From Ooceraea biroi (Eukaryota; Arthropoda; Insecta; Hymenoptera; Formicidae), in NCBI RefSeq assembly GCF_003672135.1, contig NC_039508.1, positions 1,240,001-1,304,000 on the forward strand: a stretch of 64,000 nucleotides of DNA, written 5' to 3'. The stretch's first letter is position 1. The number at the start of each line of letters is the position of its first letter. Both the position numbers and the translations under genes were made by a program. Below the pieces are notes generated by a model, which worked only from the letters and a program-made list of their open reading frames with translations, was not told the origin of the DNA and did not search any database. Below, one piece after another: positions 52,373-61,557 of the stretch.

Positions 52373-53361
52373 TCACTTGTAGAAATGACTGTTGAGGAGA
52401 TAAAATATAGTTTCAACAAATACATGTGAGAAACTTACATTATCGACATCATCTTCATCATCATCACTGATCTCATCACCGAATTCAATGTCTTCATCAA
52501 ATCCATCTTCCACGAAGGTAACTGTGTCGTTGATACGTACTAAAGGACAAGCGAACAATGAATAAGAAGAAAAATATTTGAAAAATTCTTTTGCAGATTT
52601 ATCAGGTGAATTTTGTACTTTTTACTGTATCACGTTTCCGTAACGCTCATCACGTGTCACTTACCAGTCTCTGGGAATTCTCCATAAGTTTTTAGATTGC
52701 GCGCTTCGTCGGATGTGTACTTCAATATAACATCTGCCTTGGCGTCTTGATAATCCCGCAATCCGATTAATATAATGTCTCCCTGATTAATCCATACTTT
52801 CTTTCGAAGTTTCCCTCGGATGTGACACAATCGTTTAACTCCGTCGAAACACATGGCCTCCAATCTACCATTGCCCAGCATTTTTGTCACTTGAGCGTAT
52901 TCTGCAAACACCATGAGTCACCATTAATCATGAGCCACGCGAATCATTATTCTTACGTACAATGCTGTACTCTCCGCACTGCACTATCTCACCTTGTCCA
53001 TCTTCCTTGAACACCAACTCTCTCTTCTCAGTTTCGTTCTCATTCTTTCCTCTTCTTCTATTTTTACCTCCCTTTCCTGTAAACAAACCGTCATTCGATC
53101 CACCGTATTTCACAGTAACGCGATAAAATTCGCGACGCAGGGAAATAGGAGGCAAAAAATTCAAGAGAAAATTCCACGTAAACAGAAACATGTGAAATTA
53201 CACCTTGAAAAGTCTTGACATTAATAGGTTAAGTAGAGCTGAACCACATTGCGCAAACTGCGATGCCGAGTTGCAACGTGCAATAATCGAATGATCGAAA
53301 TGGATATGCAACATAAGTAAAATGTAATAACATAGTTTTACTAACCCTTATTCTTTGGCAT
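52373..53361 (-). CDS. eIF1A: Translation initiation factor eIF1A
   Basis: eIF1A sits in the A site of the 40S subunit, promotes scanning and start-codon choice with eIF1 and eIF5B. Coding exons (minus): 53361-53346, 53076-52993, 52901-52665, 52539-52439. They join in phase to 146 residues. The protein has the basic N-terminal tail ([20 protein letters not shown]), the S1-like OB fold (MLGNGRLEAMCFDGVKRLCH, IRGKLRKKVWI, GDIILIGLRDYQD) and the acidic C-terminal tail (EISDDDEDDVDN). It is close to human eIF1A (144 residues). The end is unsettled: a 63-nt stretch can be spliced out to give DVDN-stop, or retained to add 21 residues before the same TGA (52375-52373). Head to head with the next gene. 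Confidence 0.96.
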
Positions 53362-54252
53362 GATGCTCTAATGCAATACCTCGAACAGCAGAAACACAAA
53401 GTTAGAAGCAGGAGATAGGAAGAACGGACGGGCACTGTGCACGCACGAAGCTTCTCAATCACAAAAGCAGGTGATTGTGACCACCTATGAAAAGTAATTC
53501 TTCATTTCTACGATCTCGACGTTAATACGAAAACTATTCTCTCATTTTTTATTGTTATATCGTTATACGCGCGATGAAAATACTTACGAAAAATTTCGTC
53601 TCAGTCATGCAGTTGATCTGGGAATTGCAAATCTTCGTCTGAGGGACCTTGCATCGTCGTGAGAAAACTCCAAGCTTGATGCTCCGACTTTTCTAGATTG
53701 CTGGCGTATGGGCGTTATTCGCCAACTGAGCCATATAACAAGAACAAGAACAAGACTTTTCTAGATGCGATACATTCACCGAAGAAGAATATCTGACATG
53801 AAATGAAAGAAGTTAATATCTGGCATGTGTTTTGATAAGAAACTATGCACTGAGCAATAGATTTCTGATTTTTATAGTTATTTGTTCCAAGTTCTAAGAT
53901 AAAATTTGATTCTTTTTATTAAATCGTTCTACTGAAAAGTGAAAGCAGGTCTGACTCGATGTTGAGTTCTACTACTATCTTACTTTGCGATAAAGAACAG
54001 TAGAGGCTTGTAGTGGACTTCTTTTGAAACTAATAACTGAATAAATAAATGAAAATTAATAAATGAAAATTAATAGTTCCAAGAAAAGTCCACGAGTCTA
54101 CTGCTCTCTATTTGCAACATGCGGTAGTAGTACAATTCAACATCGAGCCAGGCCTGCCTTCACTTTTCAGTAGAATTATGTATACATCCGTTTCATTGTG
54201 AGAATTTATTGGAGTTTACCTAATCAGTGCTCAAATAATTTGGAAAACAATT
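53362..54252. promoter_or_regulatory. Shared divergent promoter of eIF1A and the MTRES1-like gene
   Basis: The two start codons (53361 minus, 54253 plus) point away from each other over 891 bp. No other gene lies between, so both promoters must be here. The right third is filled by a 249-bp foldback element. The coordination of a cytosolic and a mitochondrial expression gene is suggestive but unproven. Confidence 0.55.
53927..54175. mobile_element. 249-bp foldback element in the divergent promoter
   Basis: TTCTACTGAAAAGTGAA at the left is mirrored by TTCACTTTTCAGTAGAA at the right. The complementarity, with scattered mismatches, continues inward through most of the element (for example CTCGATGTTGA against TCAACATCGAG, and GTGGACTT against AAGTCCAC). 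There is no coding frame. It is a MITE or foldback transposon; flanking duplications are not clear. Confidence 0.8.
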
Positions 54253-55221
54253 ATGTTGTGTAGGGCGATTATTAATACTGTTAGAAGATCGGTGTGCAAT
54301 AATGCACGTGTGCTTTATTGTGCACAAAATAGTTTACAATCAACTCTTACGATTAGCAATACGAGGCAGTGCAATGAACAAAATAATTATAACCTATATG
54401 TAGTTAAAAGATTCAAGTCTCACAAAAAGAGAGTTGATAGCAATGTAATTAATAATTATTATATAATATAATAATAGTTATAATTTATGTATTCGGTTAT
54501 TCTTATCACTCATCTATGGAGATTCCTAATACATATAGAGGAGAGCATTATTTTTTAAATATTGCAGAAGGATGATAGTGTTGAAGAATCTGATGATGAA
54601 AAGGATGATGAAATCGATATAGTGGCAGGCTCAAAAGTAGTCACAGTGCATTCTGCAAATATTCGATTAGATGGTATTTGCAAAGCTGGATTTGGAATGT
54701 CACGCAGGTATGTTTGGTTTTCTGATGCATACGATACTGTTAAAACATTTATGGTATTTGTTTTAGTCTGTATATCTTAATTATTGAATGTAATAGCAAT
54801 TTTATAATCCACGTAATTTTGTTATTGTCATTAATATAGTACTTTGTTTAAGAATTTAAATTTATGTATTCTCCTGCTTTTAGTAAAATCGAAGAGGCTT
54901 ACTATGCAAGTAAAATTCTTGTAAATGGACAAAAGCCGCTTAAAAAATCCAAAGAGGTAATGATTTGTGTATTTCCTCACTGAAGCTAAAATAATATATA
55001 ATTCTTTTAAAATTTTAATAAATTATATTATTTTTCTACAGATAAGAGAAGAAGACGAGATTGATATAATTTTACATCGAAATTTGGATAATCCTAAATT
55101 TCTGACTATAAATAGAATTCAGATATTATCGATAAGTCCTGCACCTGGTGGTGTACACATCAAACTTTCTAGAGATAAGAATTTAATAATCGAAGATTAT
55201 GCAGACGCATGGAGTCCGTAA
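54253..55221 (+). CDS. MTRES1: MTRES1-like (C6orf203 family) mitochondrial S4-domain RNA-binding protein
   Basis: The human relative binds RNA in mitochondria, supports mitochondrial transcription under stress and helps the ribosome quality system. Exons 54253-54444, 54568-54707, 54884-54956 and 55042-55221 join in phase to 194 residues. The N-terminus is rich in Arg, Ser and Asn and low in acid (MLCRAIINTVRRSVCNNARV), as in a mitochondrial presequence. An acidic stretch (EESDDEKDDEIDI) follows. Then comes the S4 fold: IRLDGICKAGFGMSRSKIEE, AYYASKILVNGQKPLKKSKE and REEDEIDIIL. Human MTRES1 has KAGLDIARNKVEDAFYNGEL..NEEKLWKKS at the same place. AATAAA lies at 55246. Tail to tail with mRpS31. 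Confidence 0.88.
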
Positions 55222-55245
55222 ATCAACTTTCTAGAGTACATCAAT

Positions 55246-55251
55246 AATAAA
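55246..55251 (+). terminator. Poly(A) signal of the MTRES1-like gene
   Basis: AATAAA 25 bases after the stop codon. Confidence 0.7.
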
Positions 55252-55392
55252 ATGTATTTTGTAACTATAATTACAACTATAAGTAAAGAGTTTAATACTT
55301 GTAGTTATATATTTAAAAATTTATGTAAGAGAGGAATTGGATTGATTTACTCAAATCGTCAGAAAAGATTGGGAAATATATGGACATTTTAA

Positions 55393-55398
55393 TTTATT
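55393..55398 (-). terminator. Poly(A) signal overlapping the mRpS31 stop codon
   Basis: On the minus strand the coding end is CAAGAATAAATT. The TAA stop (55396-55394) lies inside AATAAA. No closer canonical signal was seen downstream, so the 3' UTR may be only about 20 bases long. Confidence 0.5.
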
Positions 55399-57441
55399 CT
55401 TGAATCTCTTTTGCTTTATCAGGGAATGGTTCCTGAATAGCCCCTATCTCTCGCAGTAGGTCTTGTTTCGATTCAAAGTACTCTCTGTACCACATGATGT
55501 GATTGAATTTCTCTTGAACCGTCATATACGGATTTTTCGAGAGTCCATTGCACACTAACTCCATGAAATGACGTATCGGTCCCGACTTGGGACACCAGCC
55601 TTTCAGATGACGTTCCAGAAAAACGTGTTCTGAGAAATGGACATTATGCTCTTCTTCCATTCCTGAAACAATACATGCGCATACATAAATGATGATAATT
55701 ACATCTAGTTTCATGAATGTTAGAAGAATAACCAGAGTAATGTATGCAACATGTTATGTTAAAACCTTGTTCATTGTCGATAGGAAATTTCCATAATTTT
55801 CCTTGTTCTGTCCAAAGAATCATTTCTTGAAAGATGTTGGCGGGCGGATAAACCGTTAGCATTTTTAACTCTCTTTGGTGTAATGCCGTCCACGTTTTCA
55901 GCTCCGGTGTGTCTGGCGATGCGGATCCCATAGTGTCGAAAATGCCACTGGGTTTTCCATTCCATAGATCGATATGTTGCCTATCATGCAAAAATACGAT
56001 CGATTTAACACGCTAAATTTAGCGTAGTATAAGGACGTTTTGCAGATGTAGGCGTAACAGATAATCCAAATATATTACATTATTTAAATACTAGTATAGC
56101 GTGTACAAATAACTCTATGCAATACCTGCGAGATTTTTCTACATAAGTAGTTTGCTGTGCGGATGTTTTAGAGGGCGCTTTAAATTGTAATGATTCTTTC
56201 TTCTGTTTTCTACCTTCAACCGATTGTTTCCTGTATTCCTTGAGCAGATCATGTATTACAGATTTCTGTGTTGCATAACTTTCTTCGTTTTTATTTTCTG
56301 CCGATTGGCTGATTTCCTGTAGCTTTTGCTTACTGTCAAGAATTGGAAAATTTGTATTTCATGAATACTTCAAGAAAAATTGTATTTAGCAAGTTTCGGG
56401 TATGTATGACCTATATGTTACGCGATAGGATAATTTACGTACATGCTTGATTGTTCTTGTTTTAATACTTCTATCCTGGACGCAAGAACTTTCTCAAGCA
56501 ATTCGGATGTAGTCTTCGTTTTATCTCCTCCAATTGTATCAGCTACATCCTCCGCTGCTTTTGTTAATTTTTTTTCTACAAAAATAGAGCATGATTCAAT
56601 ATATCGAACAAGATCTGCGTAATCTTTAAGTTATCATAATAAAATATTACCATAGGATAAATGATTGTATCTTGATGTGTCTTTGGATTTTTTCTTCTTA
56701 GGCATAGCAACGTCAATAGTTTTCTCTAACTTCTTTGCCTAAGAGCAAATATATTTTCATTAAAATTTTTAATTTCTTTTCTACAAACATATAAAACACC
56801 TTCCACAAAGTATAACACAACTTACTGCCATCATGTTGTTTACATAGTCCATCAAATTGGTGGCTCCTTCTATCGATTCTGTAGTCTTTTGATCCTAAAT
56901 GCAATAAATCCTTTATTCTTAATTATTACCTTATTAGTAAAACATAATATGGAATAAAACTAAAAATCCAATGTATTTTTACCGTTTTCTTTGAAGCAAT
57001 CTTTTCAGATAATGATCCTTTTAACTGATTTTCAGATGTCTTTTTCTAAAAATGCAATATCAGTATCTTGAGATGTTCCAAATAAAAAAATAAGAAAAAT
57101 ATTTTAAATCTAATACAAATTAAGATAATTGGAAACTCGTAATTTACTTGTATCATAGTATCCAAAAAACTCCCCAGATTCTTGCCATCATTTGATGTCG
57201 CATAATCCGTACTTTTAACATACATGCGCTTTGGTTTTGCTTTTTCATTGTCGGAATCAGAGTCGGATGATGACGAGTCTGATGATGACGATGAACTACA
57301 CGATCTCATAGTAACATTAATCCATTGGGATAACACTATGCTCGATGGTCTGATAGTGTATCTACAATCATATTGTATTGTTAAAAACAGAATAGGTTTT
57401 ACATAACATCTAAAGACAATACGCGAATTATTTTCTAGCAT
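55394..57441 (-). CDS. mRpS31: Mitochondrial small-subunit ribosomal protein mS31 (MRPS31)
   Basis: A structural protein of the head of the animal mitochondrial ribosome small subunit. Eight coding exons (minus) join in phase to 445 residues: 57441-57148, 57045-56983, 56894-56826, 56738-56651, 56575-56443, 56332-56126, 55980-55766 and 55662-55394. The C-terminal domain is diagnostic: HIDLWNGKPSGIFD, ILWTEQGKLWKFPIDNEQG, HVFLERHLKGW, then [20 protein letters not shown] and a final EYFESK. Human MRPS31 has GKLWEFPINNEAG and [20 protein letters not shown] there. The middle block AAEDVADTIGG..TTSELLEKVL matches the family AVADSLPFDK.TTKSELLSQL. The N-terminus (MLENNSRIVFRCYVKP) is presequence-like and is followed by a Ser/Asp run. 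The start at 57441 is the first ATG of the open exon. An upstream ATG in another exon cannot be excluded. Confidence 0.94.
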
Positions 57442-58231
57442 AATTTACATTATATGGGCAAATAGATTTTATTTATAAATCAGACTTATAGTGTTCTGAA
57501 CTTGCAATATTTTTAGGATTTAAAAATTTTCAGAAGAATACTTACTTTGGCAGGATGCAGATGGGCAACATGTTTGCGATATGATATAATACAAACAAAT
57601 TATAGAAACGAAAATGTTATACCACCTTCACTCAGAAATAGGTAATCATGGAAAGATTGCAGAATCTAATGACAAAATTAAATTAATAATTATTACATGA
57701 CAGACAGTACTACACTATTTATCCTGCGCGGAAATTAAGTGTATTTATCTCATTAAATGTATTCACACAACAATATATCTCCAAATTTATAAATAAATGC
57801 CTAAAAAGAATACCTAACTTAACCTCTTCATTAAAGAGGTTAAGCCGGAGCAGACAAATTATCCGACGAGTTCAGAATGTCCTCGTTTTTCTAACGTTAT
57901 CTAGGGATATTACAGAATTACAACATCACTAGACATTGCAACAATCGGTAAATTGCAACGTTTCTATGATTTTTTTAGCACTTTTTTTAGGTTTTTATTA
58001 AAACTCGTGAAGTTGACAATATGCGTATGTATGTATGCAACGTAATTTTTTAAAATAGGTTTCCTTTTTAGAAAGACAAGACATGCTCGTGTATAGGTAG
58101 AAGAATGTACAAATAATTTATTTAGATGAGTACGATCGCTGATAACGACAGGTAACGTAAACTAAAATTTTATATCATATCAGAACATATAATATTACAT
58201 GCATAAATATGAGATTTATTTAACGGCGGGC
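57442..58231. other. mRpS31 upstream region and alpha-tubulin 3' UTR
   Basis: No gene is supported. An 11-bp hairpin (57818-57828 with 57834-57844, CTTAACCTCTT) lies upstream of mRpS31. TTTATT at 58117-58122 is a likely minus-strand AATAAA for tubulin. Confidence 0.5.
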
Positions 58232-61051
58232 TCAATATTCTTCCTCCTCTTCAGTGTTGACGGTGTCTTCCTGCACCTCGCGATAGTCGAGTTCCAAGGC
58301 GGCTAAGTCTTCCCTGGCTTCCGAAAATTCGCCTTCCTCCATACCTTCCCCGACGAACCTGCGAATTATTTAATCGCAGCGTATTAATCTTTAGGTGAGT
58401 TACGAAACTGGAAATGAGCTAAATAAATTACATATCAGGATCTTGCACATTACAAGCATTCTCTCAAGCTCTCTTAAAAGAGCAGTTTAATATTAAAATA
58501 TTTGATATATAAATATTGGACATCGAAATGTTAAGAAGCGGATGCTCCAGTTTTTATTTAGTTTAATTTTAATTAATTTATTTATTTATCGTTTAGATAT
58601 AACACTGAATGTGATGAATTAATGTTAACATAAGCTTTGTGTGATCTTACCAATGCACGAAAGCTCGCTTGGCGTACATTAGATCAAATTTATGATCGAG
58701 TCGGGCCCAGGCATCCACGATCGCCGTTGTGTTGCAGAGGCAGCACACTGCTCTTTCCACTCGTGCGAGATCGCCACCCGGCACAACAGTAGGTGGTTGA
58801 TAGTTAATCCCCACCTATCAACAAATGCGTTTGCATTAATACTTAAATGTGTAATTAAACAAGATTTTTGTCAGGAATCAAGAAAAGATATTCAAAACGA
58901 CGAATTTTCCATTTTCGAAATTGAGCATCAGCTTTATTATTACTGAATCTATGGCTCTCTTTTATTTTCGACTATTTCTTGATCCGATTTCAATTTTTTT
59001 CGTTTTTTTTCTTAATTTTAATTGTCTTAATTTAAAAAATTGTTATATTATTTTTATTTTATTTATTCGCTTTTTAGTCTCACTTTAAATCCCGTCGGAC
59101 ACCACTCGACAAATTGCACGTGCTTCTGCCGTTTTATCGTCGCGATCGCCGCATTCACGTCCTTAGGTACCACGTCGCCTCTGTAGAGCAAACACACTGC
59201 CATGTACTTTCCCATGCGCGGGTCACAGTTCACCATTTGATGGTTCGACTCGAAGCAGGTGCTCGTTATTTCCCCGACGGTCACTCTCTCGTGTCCAGCC
59301 TTCTCCGCTGACAGTACAGGTGCATACGTCGCCTGCACATTAAAACAAATTAATTAAAATACGAGTAAACTATGATTATGTTAAAGCAGTCATTTTCTGT
59401 CATAAAAATATGCGTTAAAAATGTGAATCAGCTAACAAACAACGCTTAGACTTACGAGCGGGAAATGTATACGTGGATAAGGAACTAGGTTCGTCTGGAA
59501 CTCGGTAAGATCGACATTCAGAGCACCGTCGAACCGCAGACTCGCCGTAATAGACGATACGATTTGTCCAATCAGCCGATTCAGATTCGTGTAGGTCGGT
59601 CGATCGATGTTCAAGTTTCTTCTGCACAACTCGTAAATCGCCTACGAATTATGCATAGTTGAGGGTCAGACAACTTTGCTATTACGTGGGATATAGTGAT
59701 AGATGGATTACAGTCGTAATATACTTTATTTATTTCACGAAAAATATTCGATGGAACGTAAGCTTTCTGCCGATAAAATTCAAATTAGCGAAATAGCTGT
59801 TATATTTATTTATATCCGACCGATTTATCTATGTCCGCTCTGTAACAACGACCGAAGATTACGGAATTGAGACGATGTAAGCTTTACGGATATACAAATG
59901 TACGAACCTGATTATCCACAATAAAAGCCACCTCGCTGTGCTCTAGCGTTGGATGAGTGTATAGAATCGCGTTGTAGGGTTCCACGACTGCAGTCGATAC
60001 CTGTATAAAGATCATAAATACTTTTAAAATTAAGTAATTAAATTAAACAGAATAATTGAATAAACGAATTGTTTTATAGTTCTGCGAAATAAAATTACTT
60101 ATCAAATAATATTACATAAATTTTTATCGCAAAAAAGAACAAATATTTCACTACTGTAAAATTAACACTTTCTCTTAATGAATCGAAATCGTAAAATAAA
60201 AATTTTAATACATTTTAATAACATCAGAATTAATGTTACCTGTGGCGCTGGATAGATGCTGAAAGTCAGCTTGCTTTTCTTTGGATAATCGGCAGAGAGT
60301 TGTTCCATGAGCAAACTTGAGAATCCGGATCCTGTACCACCACCGAACGAATGGAAGATCAAGAAACCTTGCAAGCCCTTGCATTGTTCCGTCAATCTAC
60401 GTATTCTGTCTAAAGTAAGGTCTATGATCTCTTTCCCTGAAAAGATCGCAAGAACAATTAATAATTAGTGCGAGTTTTGTATATGAAATTTATATATATT
60501 ATATATTTATATATGAGATACCTATCGTGTAATGACCCCTGGCGTAATTATTAGCCGCGTCTTCCTTCCCGGTGATCATCTGCTCCGGGTGGAACAATTG
60601 CTTGTAGGTGCCCGCACGAACCTCGTCTAAAGTATTATTAAAATAACACGTTATTTTAATAATATTATTCTTATATTTGCCAATTTTTCATGTACGGTAT
60701 ATATGATTGTTTTTAGCAAAAATGTACAAATATTTTATTGCGAAGTTTGGTCATCTCTTCAGGATTTTTGTTTTATATCTCAATTATGTGATGCTCAAAC
60801 ATTAATAGTTATCTCTTGGGACACTTGCCCACCACCGTTGGCTCTAAGTCAACCAGAACTGCTCGCGGAACATGTTTCCCCGAGCCTGTCTCAGAAAAGA
60901 ACGCGTTAAAAGAATCATCTCCATATCCCACGGTGGTATCACTCGGCATCTGTCCATCCGGATGGATACCATGCTCCAGGCAATAGAGCTCCCAGCAGGC
61001 ATTTCCCATTTGCACGCCCGCCTGTCCTATATGAATAGATATGCATTCCCG
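58232..61051 (-). CDS. Divergent alpha-tubulin
   Basis: Alpha subunit of the tubulin heterodimer. Coding exons (minus): 61051-60829, 60626-60522, 60436-60240, 60000-59908, 59641-59456, 59332-59084, 58814-58651 and 58358-58232. They give 447 residues after the initiator Met. Family signatures are intact: RECISIHIGQAG, the GGGTGSG tubulin motif, the catalytic loop NVDLTEFQTNLVPYPRIHFP with the Glu that hydrolyses beta-tubulin GTP, LYRGDVVPKDVNAAIATIK and the end EEEEY-stop. It differs from the general alpha-tubulins at many normally fixed places: Thr instead of Lys at residue 40, QMITGKED, LTEQCKGLQG, LHSEVAFIVDNQ-type changes, KAGHERVTVGEI and the AVCCLCNTTAI segment. It resembles tissue-restricted (germline or testis) alpha-tubulins, but that is inference. 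Intron 1-2 boundary uses a GC donor. The first codon lies in a separate upstream exon. Confidence 0.95.
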
Positions 61052-61421
61052 CTGCGAATAAACGAATGAATATTTACAGCTCTTTTCATCTTACAATTTT
61101 TATCTCATTAAAAACAAATTATTTAAATATTTTTTGATAATCCAGAGAAAGAGTAATTTTATCTTTTTTTTTCCTAGATAAATAATGAAATACAACAAGT
61201 AATGGAAATAGTAAATCATTGTCAATTAAACAAAAGGCTATTGTATTCAGATTCTGCTTTTCTAATGAAAATTTTGTGCAAATAATGTAAAATAATGTAA
61301 ACCCACACGATCTCATAAATGCATTGTAGATTACAGACAAAATTGTTCTATTATATCGCATATTATCGTTCTTGCTGCGCTGTACTACATACCGTTTAAG
61401 TATGATTAGCGCTTTAGGTAC

Positions 61422-61424
61422 CAT
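61422..61424 (-). CDS. Candidate one-codon first exon (ATG) of the alpha-tubulin
   Basis: Insect alpha-tubulin genes often have an intron right after the initiator ATG (M|REC). Here ATG is followed at once by GTACCT, a usable donor, and the downstream acceptor at 61051 begins CGGGAATGC (REC). A rival is 61557-61546, ATGGCAAAAAAG|GTAATA, which would give MAKK-REC. The first is preferred because the MREC start is nearly universal and is the element sensed in tubulin autoregulation. Confidence 0.35.
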
Positions 61425-61557
61425 TAAAAAATTCACAACGGCCTTTACCACATTTATAGGTATAAAAGCAATATAATGTGCGGGGATACTTAAGCGTTAA
61501 ATATCACCGCTTATATTCCATAACAAAAACTATTATTTATATTACCTTTTTTGCCAT

